Shown here piece by piece: positions 52,400 through 61,772 of a stretch of DNA of 64,000 nucleotides. This DNA is from Paraburkholderia caledonica NBRC 102488 (GTDB lineage: Bacteria; Pseudomonadota; Gammaproteobacteria; Burkholderiales; Burkholderiaceae). The translations under genes and the position numbers were made by a program. The stretch covers positions 1 to 64,000 of the forward strand of contig NZ_BAYE01000008.1 in the NCBI RefSeq assembly GCF_000685095.1, written 5' to 3'. Position 1 is the first letter of the stretch. Each line of letters begins with the position of its first letter. The notes below the pieces were generated by a model, which had not been told where the DNA came from, did not search any database, and worked only from the letters and a program-made list of their open reading frames with translations.

Positions 52400-53314
52400 C
52401 TACGCCGGCAGCGGCACACCGGCAATATGACGGCTAAGGCGATGCGCCTGCTTATAAACCGCGTGCATTAGCAGCGTGGTGTTCCGAGACGGAGGGGAGA
52501 ACTTCGAATAGACAAAGGTCGCAACGAGTTCCAGCTCCTCGATCAACGGACGTATGACCAGACCGTGATCGTCTGCGGCAAACTCGTCGACAATGGCCAA
52601 TCCGAGACCGCCCTTCACCAGCGCCAGCGCCTGATCTGCGCGCGTCACATCTACGACGGATTGCAGTTCTACATTGGCTTGCTGGCATGCGCGCGCGATC
52701 ATCGTGCCGAACGGAATGTCGCGCCTGAAGAGAATCATCGGCTCACCGACGAGATCGGCGAGCGCAATGGGCTCCGGTTCGGCCAGACGGTGACGAGGCG
52801 GCACAACGCAGACCATCCTGCCACGCATGAACGGCACGACGTCGAGGTGCTCATGTTCGATCGGCATCGATGTCACCGCCACATCCACGGCTTTACTCAG
52901 CACCTCGAGCGGCATGTCCGCCATAAGCGTGGTATGCCAGTCCACGCTCAAGCCTGGCAATTGCCGTTTCAATTCGACAATCGCGGGCGCAACGATCGAC
53001 GTTGCCAACGACGGGCTGCAGGACACCCGCAACAAACTGGCCGGCCCGAGCGACAGCGCCCGCGCGAATTCGTCGACTGAGAGTGCCGCCTGATAGACCT
53101 GCTCGACTTCCCTGAATAGCGCCTGCGCCTCCGCAGTTGGTATCAGCCGGCCTTTCGCCCGCTCAAAAAGCCGCAGGCCGAGGTTCGTCTCCGTGTGAGA
53201 GATGAGCTTACTGACAGCAGGCTGCGACACGTAGAGCATTTTTGCCGCGGCATTGATCGACCCCGTCAGCATGACTGCACGAAATACCTCCATCTGCCTG
53301 AGCTTGAACCGCAT
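52400..53314 (-). CDS. LysR-family regulator of the adjacent catabolic operon
   Basis: A 304-residue LysR protein: winged helix-turn-helix in residues 1-65 (AAAKMLYVSQPAVSKLISHTE) and an effector domain (about 90-300) with LRVSCSPSLATSIVAPAI and ILFRRDIPFGTMIARACQQ. GGAG lies before the ATG. It is divergent from the MFS-SDR-epimerase-hydrolase operon and very likely controls it. Confidence 0.9.
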   Translation of the reverse strand: MRFKLRQMEVFRAVMLTGSINAAAKMLYVSQPAVSKLISHTETNLGLRLFERAKGRLIPTAEAQALFREVEQVYQAALSVDEFARALSLGPASLLRVSCSPSLATSIVAPAIVELKRQLPGLSVDWHTTLMADMPLEVLSKAVDVAVTSMPIEHEHLDVVPFMRGRMVCVVPPRHRLAEPEPIALADLVGEPMILFRRDIPFGTMIARACQQANVELQSVVDVTRADQALALVKGGLGLAIVDEFAADDHGLVIRPLIEELELVATFVYSKFSPPSRNTTLLMHAVYKQAHRLSRHIAGVPLPA

Positions 53315-53338
53315 GCGTTCTCCGTGCCGTGTAGCCGG

Positions 53339-53360
53339 CCTATTAACAAAAAGTTATAGG
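53339..53360. promoter_or_regulatory. Imperfect dyad in the LysR-MFS divergent gap
   Basis: CCTATTAAC (53339-53347), five A, GTTATAGG (53353-53360) form an AT-rich imperfect palindrome 25-46 bp before the LysR start. It suits a LysR recognition site for autoregulation and activation of the operon 170 bp away. Confidence 0.4.
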
Positions 53361-53529
53361 GTAGCTGAAACTCGGCATACGACAGGCTTGCGGTAAATCC
53401 CTAGTATCTGCTCAACGGGAGCCTGACTCCCCGCATTGCGCGACACGCATAACGCCCGCAGTCTGCAAGCCGCACCAGCGGACTCGGGCACCGCGAGGAG
53501 CGCACCAAAGAGAACAGGATGGAGACACG

Positions 53530-54846
53530 ATGAATGACGCAACGCAGTCCGCAGACGCGACGATTAACGTTGCCACCGCGACGCGGAGAACCAGAGCCCG
53601 CTTCCACATACTTGCGCTGCTCGCGGTCGGCACAATGATCAACTATCTGGACCGTAGCGTCGCCGGAATTGCCGCGCCGAGCATGAGTCACGAACTCGGC
53701 CTTAACCCAGCGCTAATGGGCGTGATTTTTTCGGCGTTCTCCTGGACATACACGGCATCACAGATTCCCGGCGGCGTGATGCTGGACCGCGTCGGCACAC
53801 GGTGGACCTATTTCTTCGCGCTCACGCTCTGGTCTCTCTTCACGGGATTGCAGGGGTTGGCGACCGGCTTCATATCGCTGCTGATCATGCGTCTACTGAT
53901 CGGCGTTGCTGAAGCGCCGTGCTTTCCGACTAACAGCCGGGTAGTCGCTATCTGGTTCCCGCAAAGCGAGCGCGCCCGCGCAACCGGCATTTACACGTTC
54001 GCGGAATACGTCGGGCTGGCCTTCCTGAGTCCCTTGCTGTTCTGGCTCGAACAGCAATATGGATGGCGCGCGCTATTCGGCATTGTCGGAACAGTCGGGG
54101 TGCTGTTCGGCGGCATCTGGCTGATGCGTTTTCACGAGCCGCATCAATCGAAGAGCGCAAATCGGGCCGAGCTGGACTACATCGCGAACGGGGGCGGCGT
54201 CGTAGACGGCAGCCAGAAGGCTACTCATTTCCGCTGGGCCGACATTGGTGCGCTCCTGAAACGGCGAAGCATGCTCGGCATTTGTGTGGGCCAGTTCGCT
54301 TGCAACTCGACCAACGTGTTCTTTCTCACATGGTTCCCGACCTACCTCGTGACAGAGCGCCATATGCCGTGGTTGAAGGTCGGGTTGATTGCTGTGCTTC
54401 CGTTCATCGCCGCATCGGTGGGCACACTTGCAGGCGGCTGGATCTCCGACTCCATGCTGCGCCGGGGTATTTCCCTCAACTGGTCGCGCAAGCTGCCCGT
54501 TATCGCCGGCCTGCTCGCCGCATCGAGCATAGTCCTCGCGAACTACGTGGAATCGACGGCAACGGTTATTGCGATTCTCTGCGTCGCCTACTTTGCACAA
54601 GGCATGTCCGCACTCGCCTGGATGATCGTTTCCGACATTGCGCCAAAGGGATTGCTTGGTTTGAGTGGCGGCATTTTCAATCTCTTCGCGAATGCTGCGG
54701 GGATCGTCACGCCGCTCGTGATCGGGGTGATTGTCAACGCAACGGGTTCGTTCGTTTATGCGTTGGGCTTCATTTCAGCCGTCACGCTAACCGGGGCACT
54801 TTCGTACATCTTCGTGGTTGGCGATATCAAACGCATCCAGTTGTGA
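53530..54846 (+). CDS. MFS transporter, anion:cation symporter family
   Basis: A 438-residue, twelve-helix permease of the ACS group (hexuronate, galactonate, tartrate and 4-hydroxyphenylacetate carriers). Marks: MINYLDRSVAGIAAPSM in helix 1, SQIPGGVMLDRVGTRW, and LIGVAEAPCFPTNSRVVAIWFPQSERARATG. It starts the operon, with GGAG upstream, and should import the organic acid used by the following enzymes. Confidence 0.93.
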   Translation: MNDATQSADATINVATATRRTRARFHILALLAVGTMINYLDRSVAGIAAPSMSHELGLNPALMGVIFSAFSWTYTASQIPGGVMLDRVGTRWTYFFALTLWSLFTGLQGLATGFISLLIMRLLIGVAEAPCFPTNSRVVAIWFPQSERARATGIYTFAEYVGLAFLSPLLFWLEQQYGWRALFGIVGTVGVLFGGIWLMRFHEPHQSKSANRAELDYIANGGGVVDGSQKATHFRWADIGALLKRRSMLGICVGQFACNSTNVFFLTWFPTYLVTERHMPWLKVGLIAVLPFIAASVGTLAGGWISDSMLRRGISLNWSRKLPVIAGLLAASSIVLANYVESTATVIAILCVAYFAQGMSALAWMIVSDIAPKGLLGLSGGIFNLFANAAGIVTPLVIGVIVNATGSFVYALGFISAVTLTGALSYIFVVGDIKRIQL

Positions 54847-54878
54847 ACAACATTTTTCAGCAAAGGAAAAAACCCCAT

Positions 54879-55619
54879 ATGACTCGCTCTCTCGACGGGA
54901 AAGTCGCCATCGTCACAGGCGCCGCGCGCGGCATCGGGCTGGGCATCGCGCAAAAACTGAAAGCGGACGGCGCACGCGTGGCGGTGTGGGATCTCGATGT
55001 GAGCGACTGCGGCGCGCAACGGCTGCAGTTTGAGCCTGATCACATTCAACAAGTGGACGTCGCCTCCATCAGTTCGGTCGAACAGGCTTTCGCGGCCACG
55101 CTCGGCACGCTTGGGCAGGTCGATATTCTCGTCAATAACGCGGGGATCAATGGGCCGGTAGCGCCGTGTTGGGAGTATCCAGTGGATGCCTGGCAGCGCG
55201 TCATAGCAGTGGATCTGAACAGCGTGTTCTACTGCTGTAGGGTCGCGATTCCGCACATGCGCGCGCGTGGCGGCGGCCGCATTGTCAATGTGGCGTCGAT
55301 TGCCGGCAAAGAAGGCGTTCAGTTCATCTCAGGCTACTCGGCAGCGAAAGCAGGTGTCATAGCGTTTACCAAGGCGGCCGCCAAAGAACTGGCAAAGGAC
55401 AATGTACTCATCAACTGTGTCGCGCCCGCAATGGTCGAAACGGAGCTTTTGAGCGAGATGTCCGACGCTCATATCGAGGCGAGCAAGGCCAAGATCCCAA
55501 TGGGCCGTTTCCTGCAGATCGACGAGGTCGGTGCGATGGTAAGCTGGATCGTCAGCCCCGAATGCAGTTTTACGAGCGGCTTTACCTTCGATCTGACAGG
55601 TGGGAGGGCCACGTATTGA
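54879..55619 (+). CDS. Short-chain dehydrogenase/reductase
   Basis: A 246-residue classical SDR. Cofactor motif TGAARGIG (13-20), D38 after the second strand (favouring NAD), NNAG at 86-89, and catalytic S140, Y153 and K157 (NVASIAG, YSAAK). It oxidises or reduces a hydroxyl of the imported acid or sugar acid. The real start at 54879 has AAAGGA upstream. Its stop overlaps the next gene's TTG start. Confidence 0.93.
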   Translation: MTRSLDGKVAIVTGAARGIGLGIAQKLKADGARVAVWDLDVSDCGAQRLQFEPDHIQQVDVASISSVEQAFAATLGTLGQVDILVNNAGINGPVAPCWEYPVDAWQRVIAVDLNSVFYCCRVAIPHMRARGGGRIVNVASIAGKEGVQFISGYSAAKAGVIAFTKAAAKELAKDNVLINCVAPAMVETELLSEMSDAHIEASKAKIPMGRFLQIDEVGAMVSWIVSPECSFTSGFTFDLTGGRATY

Positions 55620-56464
55620 ACGCCATCATTGCAGCACCGAAGCTCGCAGTCGCGCATCTCACCGCGCTTGAACTGGCGCCTTCGGAATGGGTGGTCGAAG
55701 CCGCTCGCGCTGGATTCGACGCAATTGGGCTCCGGCTCAATCCGACTTCCGCCGGTGCGATTGCCTATGCCTCGGCTGTGGGCAGCCAGGCGCATCTCGC
55801 TCTGCGGCGTGTACTTGTCGAAGAAGGCATGGCTGTGCACGACGTCGAGTTCATTCCAGTGTTGCCCGATATCGACGTGGCATCGTATGCGCCTATGTTC
55901 GATGCGGCGGCCGACCTGGGTGCCCGGTGCGTGACGGTCTCGGGCGACGATCCCAACGCGTCGCGGCTCGCCGCCAACCTGGCGGCTCTGTGCGAACTCG
56001 CGGCGCGATATGGCTTGCGTGTCGATCTGGAATTCATGCGCTGGCGCCACGTCGCTACCTTGCATCAGGCGCGGTCCATCGTGGAGAGCGTGGGAAGCGC
56101 AAACCTCGCGATTCTCGTCGACGCGTTGCATCTCACGCGCTCGGGGGGCGGTCCGGACGACGTCCGCGCATTGCCCGCGGGCATGGTGCGCGCGGTGCAA
56201 CTGTGCGACGCCTCGCCGAACGATCCGGTAGGAGACGACGCGACGATTCTCGAAGCGCGCACAGGCCGCTTGCCGCCAGGCGAAGGGGCGCTGCCGCTAA
56301 GCGAATTGCTGGACGCGCTGTCTGCCGATACGGCTTTTAGTGTGGAAATGCCGTTGCCGTCGCTGCCTGCGAGAGACCGCCTCAAACTCGCGTATCGAAG
56401 CACACGCAACATGCTCGATGCCGCGCGCCATCGACGCGAATCTCGCGGAGCGTCTCGTCAATGA
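55616..56464 (+). CDS. Sugar-phosphate isomerase/epimerase-like TIM barrel
   Basis: A 282-residue xylose-isomerase-like TIM-barrel protein (family of inositol dehydratases, hydroxypyruvate isomerases and dehydroshikimate dehydratases). Divalent-metal residues fall in VDLEFMRW (Glu), ILVDALHLTRSG (Asp, His), VQLCDA (Asp) and the final FSVEMP (Glu). The start is TTG inside the TTGA overlap with the SDR gene, supported by GGGAGG upstream. The C terminus overlaps the amidohydrolase start as ATGA. Confidence 0.85.
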   Translation: MNAIIAAPKLAVAHLTALELAPSEWVVEAARAGFDAIGLRLNPTSAGAIAYASAVGSQAHLALRRVLVEEGMAVHDVEFIPVLPDIDVASYAPMFDAAADLGARCVTVSGDDPNASRLAANLAALCELAARYGLRVDLEFMRWRHVATLHQARSIVESVGSANLAILVDALHLTRSGGGPDDVRALPAGMVRAVQLCDASPNDPVGDDATILEARTGRLPPGEGALPLSELLDALSADTAFSVEMPLPSLPARDRLKLAYRSTRNMLDAARHRRESRGASRQ

Positions 56465-57303
56465 CTATCTTCGACGAAAAAAAGATCGACTGTCACAACC
56501 ATATTTTCGATCCCGCTCGCTTTCCCTATCGCGCCGACACCGCGTACAGGCCGTCGATGCAGGAAATCGGCACCGCTGCGCAGTTTGCCCATGTGATGGA
56601 CGCATGCGGTGTGCAACATGCGTTGCTCGTAGGACCGACCAGTGGCTATGGCACCGACAATCGCTGTATGCTGGATGCGCTCTCGCGTTATGGCACCCGC
56701 TTCAAAGGCATCGCGGTGGTGGACCACCATGCGAGCCGCGACGACATGATCGAGATGAAACGCGCGGGCGTGGTTGGCGCGGCCTTTAATCCGGCGATGC
56801 TGGGCGTCGATGCAATGCGTGATGCCCACGCGCTCTTCAATATCCTGGCCGACCTCGATATGTTCGCGCAGATTCAGGTAACGGGCGATCAGTTGGTCGC
56901 ACTCGAGCCGCTAATCGAACGTACGGCAACGCGAATACTAATCGACCACTGCGGTCGGCCGGACATTGGGGCCGGCATGAAGCAGCGGGGCTTCCAGACG
57001 CTTCTCCGTCTGGCCGACACGGATCGCATCGTCGTCAAAATCTCCGGGTTGCAAAAATTCTCGCAGCTCGAATATCCATATGAAGACGCGCAGACCTTCG
57101 CGACGCAGCTTCTCAGCATGTTTGGGCCGGATCGTTGTGTGTGGGGTTCCGACTGGCCGTTTCTGCGCTCGCCGGTGCGGATTGATTACGCTCCGCTGCT
57201 CACGCTCGTAGAGCGCCTCATTCCGGATGCCGACGAGCGCCGACGAGTGTTGTGGGACACGCCTCGTCGGCTGTTTGGCTTTGACGCTTGCGCTACGCGT
57301 TAG
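56461..57303 (+). CDS. Amidohydrolase-superfamily lactonase (LigI/COG3618 type)
   Basis: A 280-residue TIM-barrel hydrolase without need for bound metal in some relatives. Marks are DCHNHIFDP (residue about 10, HxH), ILIDHCGRPD and VWGSDWPF. The family holds 2-pyrone-4,6-dicarboxylate hydrolase and sugar-lactone hydrolases or isomerases. It closes the operon of transporter, dehydrogenase, isomerase and lactonase. Confidence 0.88.
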   Translation: MTIFDEKKIDCHNHIFDPARFPYRADTAYRPSMQEIGTAAQFAHVMDACGVQHALLVGPTSGYGTDNRCMLDALSRYGTRFKGIAVVDHHASRDDMIEMKRAGVVGAAFNPAMLGVDAMRDAHALFNILADLDMFAQIQVTGDQLVALEPLIERTATRILIDHCGRPDIGAGMKQRGFQTLLRLADTDRIVVKISGLQKFSQLEYPYEDAQTFATQLLSMFGPDRCVWGSDWPFLRSPVRIDYAPLLTLVERLIPDADERRRVLWDTPRRLFGFDACATR

Positions 57304-57317
57304 TCATGCATGCGTGT

Positions 57318-58001
57318 TCAACCGTGCTTATGTGCCGGATCGTTGCAAGTGCACGCGTAATTCGAGTCGTTCCACGCATTCCCAAGAATGATGCTGCAGA
57401 AGTTCTTCCGACGGAAACCCACGTCCTTCAGCGCAAGCACGTCGTCGTTGACAGTGCCAAAGGTCGAGTCCGGCCGGTGCTTCATTCCATCGTTAAAGGC
57501 GTTGATGATCTGCTCCTTGAAGTTCTCCCCGCGAGGGTGGGCAGCGACCACCACCTTGCGCTGTTCCTCGGTGAACTCGTCAAATGCAAAGCCGAGCACG
57601 TCCATCTCGACGCCTGCCGTCACCAGTTGAACCACCGGCTTCTTGAATGGCGGGATACCCGGCGTGGTATGCAACGCAATCGCGTCCCACACGAGGTCGA
57701 CATCTCCTTCGGGAATACCGTGCTGCTCGAGGAAGCTACGCGCTGCATTTGCGCTATCCACCTCGAAGCGGTTCTGGGACGTCCTGAATTGTTCGGTAAG
57801 CCCCATGTCGTGGAACATCGCGCCGATGTACAGAAGCTCCGGGTCATACTTCAATTGCTTGCGCTCACCCGTAAGAGCGCCGAAAAGAAACACGCGAGTC
57901 GAGTGATGGAAAAGCAGGTCCGACTCCGTGTCGCGAACGAGTTCGGTGGCCGCGCGCGCCAATTTGCTGTCGGGGATCTTGATTCCTGCGATCGTCGTCA
58001 T
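57318..58001 (-). CDS. HD-domain hydrolase (cyanamide hydratase-like)
   Basis: A 227-residue HD protein. Metal residues are seen as H32/H33 (FHHSTRVFLFG), H64-D65 (AMFHDMGLTE) and H111 (AIALHTTPG). The HHSTRVFLFG phrase is shared with fungal cyanamide hydratases and related bacterial proteins of unknown substrate. The last 15 residues (YACTCNDPAHKHG) contain two Cys and two His, an additional possible metal site. The start at 58001 has GGAG upstream. Confidence 0.85.
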   Translation of the reverse strand: MTTIAGIKIPDSKLARAATELVRDTESDLLFHHSTRVFLFGALTGERKQLKYDPELLYIGAMFHDMGLTEQFRTSQNRFEVDSANAARSFLEQHGIPEGDVDLVWDAIALHTTPGIPPFKKPVVQLVTAGVEMDVLGFAFDEFTEEQRKVVVAAHPRGENFKEQIINAFNDGMKHRPDSTFGTVNDDVLALKDVGFRRKNFCSIILGNAWNDSNYACTCNDPAHKHG

Positions 58002-58604
58002 GTTCGTTGCTCCAATATCCGCCTGGTCGAACCGCGCGTCTTGCGAGCGGCTCAGCAAGCTATGTTGAGAATCGGGACATTCCTGCCCCGGAGTTCGGAT
58101 TGCCAGTCTTTCACTGCGTTAGTCCAGCCGGTGTGTCTATCGCCGAGTACTTCGTCAAAGGAAAACCAAGAGCCAAGTATCGGTCTGCGACAGCCGACTT
58201 TCAATTCGATTGATGCCCGGAACACGGCCAACAAAACAGTGTTTTCTGCCAGGGCCGGTGGGTACAGGCCTAGCCGGCCTACAAGCAGGGCGAAGTCCGC
58301 CAACTCGGCTCATTTTGAGGACACAGTACGTGGTCACGCTGCACGAGACGGTTTTGCAATTCATCGTGAGTTGCATGCCGTGCATTTCGGTGTTGACGAT
58401 TGATCGCTTGTGACCAGTTTGACCATGTGGCATCTTGAGCGCCGCGGGAACCACAGTCGCACGCTAACTACCTGGCTGCTTGTGATGGTCTTCATCCGCT
58501 TTTCTTTATCGATCAACACGCGCGCTAACCGTATTAGCGGAATCTCATTGAGCCGCGCGATAGCAGCCATCGCTAGTTAGCCAAATCCAATCATCGAGCT
58601 ACTC
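58002..58604. other. Intergenic region, no gene seen
   Basis: These 603 bp separate the HD hydrolase from the FMN reductase. Frames within it lack ribosome sites, codon bias and motifs. It must contain the promoters of both divergent genes. I could not recognise a gene remnant. Confidence 0.5.
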
Positions 58605-59183
58605 ATGACGATCAAAATCCTTGCATTCTCAGGCAGCACACGAAGCGGTTCGGTCAATCAAAAGCTTCTGGATATCGCCGCGGAAGGCGCGGCTCACGCA
58701 GGCGCGCAAGTCGTCAGTATTCGCCTGAGCGACTATGCCCTGCCGATCTACGATGGCGACCTGGAAAGTCAGACGGGACTTTCGGATAACGCGCGCGCGT
58801 TGCAGCAGATGCTCCGCGACAGCGACGCGCTGTTGATTGCATCTCCGGAGTACAACGGCGGGTACAGCGCATTGCTGAAAAACACACTGGATTGGATGAG
58901 CCGACCTGGCAAGGACGGCACCGCCGGCCAGACGCACTTCGCCGGCAAGCCCGTCGCCGTCGTCTCGGCTTCGCCAGGTCCGCTTGGCGGCGCTCGCGCG
59001 CAAATCAGCCTGCGTCACGTTCTTGGCAGGCTGGGCATGTTGCCGATTCCGCAGGAGATTGCATTGGGTCACGCAAACGATGCATTTGATGGCAACAACA
59101 GGCTCAAGGACGACAAGACAGACGCCTTGGTACGAGGTGTAGGCGCCGCACTCGCCAAGGCCGCGCAGAAGCTTGCCAGCTGA
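58605..59183 (+). CDS. NADPH-dependent FMN reductase / quinone reductase
   Basis: A 192-residue flavodoxin-fold reductase: phosphate-binding FSGSTRSGSVNQKL at the N terminus and SPEYNGGYSALLKNTLDWMSRP in the middle. It can reduce FMN, quinones or azo/nitro compounds. Its place beside a nitroreductase gene suggests flavin supply or redox support. Confidence 0.92.
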   Translation: MTIKILAFSGSTRSGSVNQKLLDIAAEGAAHAGAQVVSIRLSDYALPIYDGDLESQTGLSDNARALQQMLRDSDALLIASPEYNGGYSALLKNTLDWMSRPGKDGTAGQTHFAGKPVAVVSASPGPLGGARAQISLRHVLGRLGMLPIPQEIALGHANDAFDGNNRLKDDKTDALVRGVGAALAKAAQKLAS

Positions 59184-59337
59184 GTAGCCGCGCGCCGCAG
59201 GTGCAGACACGGGCGGCACAGTATCGCGCTCGCTTCACGCTGAAATCGCTGAACCGGTGTGTGCGCACTGCGGCCTCTCGTACGCAGAGGCCGCAGGCCT
59301 CATCCGAGGCGAATGCGCGACACGAGACGAACAGCTA

Positions 59338-60039
59338 CTACGAGTCGAACCCTAGGAACCGTGCGAAATTTTCAACGGGTTCGCGTCCGGTTTCCAGACG
59401 GCTGACAGGGGAGTCGCAGTCAGACAATCCCATGCTCATTCCGCACACCACGTCATAGTCCGCAGGAAGCGCCAGGTGTTCCGCAATCACGTTCTGGAAT
59501 CTTGCAAACGAAACCTGCGGACACGTGTCGAGACCTACCGCTTGTGCTGCCACCATGACGGTCTGTATAAAGATGCCGTAATCGAGCCAGCTGAACTTTG
59601 TCAGCGCTGAATCGATTGAAAAGATCAGGCCCACAGGCGCGCCAAAGAAATCGAAGTTTCTCGCAGTCACACGCGCACGCTGTTGCACATCGTGCTTGGG
59701 CACACCGAGCACACCGTAATAAGTCGCGCCAAACGCTTCCTGCCTTCTTCTCATCGCTTCCGGCAAAACCTCGGGCATGTGCGTGAGCGGAGGATGGCGA
59801 TTCTCTTCATGCGCCTGCTTCAGAACATCGCTCAAAGCGGACTTTGCCGGTCCGGCGAGAATATCGACCCGCCAGGGCTGGGTGTTCGAATTGCTCGGCG
59901 CGCAGCTTGCCACCTCGAGAATCTGGTCGATGACGTCTCGCGCAATTGGATCGGGTCTAAAAGCCCTGACGGCCCGGCGTGATCGAATCACCGAGTCAAC
60001 CACACGCGCGTCAGGGTTGGTGTTACGGTCGGTTCTCAT
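59338..60039 (-). CDS. Nitroreductase-family flavoenzyme, candidate PnbA
   Basis: A 233-residue FMN nitroreductase. RSRRAVRAFRPD near residue 20 and CAPSNSNTQPWRV bind FMN phosphate; QTVMVAAQAVGLDTCPQ is the conserved helix. It reduces nitro groups to hydroxylamines with NAD(P)H. Because a PnbB-type lyase lies 1.7 kb away, 4-nitrobenzoate reductase (PnbA) is a reasonable guess; the family alone does not fix the substrate. Confidence 0.88.
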   Translation of the reverse strand: MRTDRNTNPDARVVDSVIRSRRAVRAFRPDPIARDVIDQILEVASCAPSNSNTQPWRVDILAGPAKSALSDVLKQAHEENRHPPLTHMPEVLPEAMRRRQEAFGATYYGVLGVPKHDVQQRARVTARNFDFFGAPVGLIFSIDSALTKFSWLDYGIFIQTVMVAAQAVGLDTCPQVSFARFQNVIAEHLALPADYDVVCGMSMGLSDCDSPVSRLETGREPVENFARFLGFDS

Positions 60040-60188
60040 AGGTCAATGCCAATTGATAGAGTGCCGCCAACACCACTTGCAAAACGAAGCGCGTGGCGGC
60101 TGCACAAATGGATGCGAATCCGCATCGTAAAAGGCATCCCGACTGAACGCATCGCGATACCGTGAAAAAGTTGAAGTACTGTGTTTGA

Positions 60189-61319
60189 TCAGAACGTGTG
60201 CCGCATACCCACGATTGCTCCTAGCTGTCCGACGCCCGGCGCAGGCGTCGTCCCGCCACCGCCCGCGCTGACCGAATAGCGCGCGTGCGCGCTGTTCCAC
60301 AGATAAGCGACGTTGCCGTATACCGCTGTCCTCTTCGACAGGAAGTAAGTCGCCCGCATGCTCGCCATGGTTGCGCGTGCATTGTGCTGCTCGACGAGCA
60401 CGCGATACGCCTCTCCATCGAGCGCAAATGCGGGGGTCACGTAGTACTGCGCCCCAACAAAGAAAAGATCTGAGTGCACGTCGCCACCGGGCGCATCGCT
60501 TTCCACGCGACGACCCAACCATCCGGCGCCAAGCTTTACGCCCGCAACATTCACATAGCCATTTGCCTGAAGACGCGCGTCCTTATCGCCGCTAGAAGAC
60601 GTCTTGAAAGGCGCTACGCCGTCGAAGAAGTTGGCCGCCGCATTGGTGCCGCCACGCTGCTCGTCGTAGGCGGTGGCGACGCCAAAGTAGGTGCCGTCGT
60701 ACTTGAGCATCGCGCTCCATTGGCGGCACTGGTTGACGTCGCCGGGCACCTGACCCGCGCAAGTGCCTTGCCCTGGCGAATTGCCCGTGCCTGTGCTGTC
60801 GCGTCCAAACGACCATGACGCGCCGATCGTCACACCGCGGAACTTGCCCTTGTAGACGATGGTGTTGTCACTTCTCGCGTTCGGTATATACGCGTCAAGT
60901 GCGCCGATGCCATAGATGTCGGGACCGAGAATGTCCGCATCGGAGATCGCCCAGTACGTCATCGTGTACTGGCGGCCGAAGCTCAGCGCGCCCCATGGCC
61001 CTTCCAGTCCCACCCACGCCTGTCGTCCAAACAGACGGCCGCCCTGCCCCGAGTCGCCGCCACGCATGTTGAAGCCGCTTTCAAGAACGAACGACGCCTT
61101 GAGTGCACCGCCGAGATCTTCAGAACCACGCATCCCCCAGCGCGACGGCAATTCCCCGGTGATGCCAGGCATGCGCACAACATAACCTCCTGCTGCATTC
61201 GCGTGGGACACGTATTCAACGCCCGTATCCAACACGCCGTAGAGCGTCACGCTGCTTTGTGCAAACGCCGAAGCGCTGAACAGTCCCGCCGCCAATATCA
61301 CCGACCTGCCATATTTCAT
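60189..61319 (-). CDS. Gram-negative general porin
   Basis: A 376-residue outer-membrane porin. A signal ending SASAFA is followed by the mature start QSSVTLYGVLDTG and the final aromatic F of MRHTF. GFNMRGGDSGQGGRLFGRQAWVGL and FGRQYTMTYW are typical beta-proteobacterial (OmpC-like) blocks. AGGAG precedes the ATG at 61319. Context suggests uptake of aromatic acids. Confidence 0.95.
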   Translation of the reverse strand: MKYGRSVILAAGLFSASAFAQSSVTLYGVLDTGVEYVSHANAAGGYVVRMPGITGELPSRWGMRGSEDLGGALKASFVLESGFNMRGGDSGQGGRLFGRQAWVGLEGPWGALSFGRQYTMTYWAISDADILGPDIYGIGALDAYIPNARSDNTIVYKGKFRGVTIGASWSFGRDSTGTGNSPGQGTCAGQVPGDVNQCRQWSAMLKYDGTYFGVATAYDEQRGGTNAAANFFDGVAPFKTSSSGDKDARLQANGYVNVAGVKLGAGWLGRRVESDAPGGDVHSDLFFVGAQYYVTPAFALDGEAYRVLVEQHNARATMASMRATYFLSKRTAVYGNVAYLWNSAHARYSVSAGGGGTTPAPGVGQLGAIVGMRHTF

Positions 61320-61772
61320 GAAGTCTCCTGGACCGCGTCTCGTTTGTTTGAATGACGAAGTGCTCGTCACGAATGCATGGCGGCGAGATTAAGGTCGGTC
61401 AACGAACACGACAACGGGGAAACCCCTAAAGCGAGAGGCCGTCCGCAATGAAGGGGAAAAATGCGTCGGGCAAATCCTTCTCCGATTCAAGCAGGCAAGC
61501 CACGTTTTCTCTCAATGGTCCTAAACACTCACAAAGTCTCAATTGAAAAAACGAACATTCGTCAACGACGCCTCAAGTGCAGTTCTGCGCTGAAATGTCT
61601 TCAATCCAATATTGAACAACGTGAATCGATGCATTCCGCGCCTGACGCACGACGTTCAAGACACTCGGCCTCATATGAATCCCGTGCAATCCGGCGTTGC
61701 AGAAAGTTCGCTTCATTAGCCGTCTCCCCTATGGCATCGTGAACATGGCATGCACTTCAAGGAGAAACTGGA
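61320..61772. promoter_or_regulatory. Divergent control region with TTCAAT-N5-ATTGAA dyad
   Basis: The 453-bp gap between the porin and pnbB carries a perfect inverted repeat TTCAAT (61600-61605)/ATTGAA (61611-61616), 157 bp before the pnbB start. It is a good candidate operator for a LysR-type regulator (PnbR-like). No regulator gene of this kind is in the window next to it. The rest is AT-rich and shows no gene. Confidence 0.45.

Noticed and set aside
57288..58403. 371-codon plus-strand frame over the HD gene
   Set aside because: Antisense shadow; the HD motif gene on the minus strand explains the open frame.
58361..58570. Short minus-strand frame in the 58.0-58.6 kb gap
   Set aside because: No ribosome site and no sensible protein features; could be a remnant but cannot be supported.
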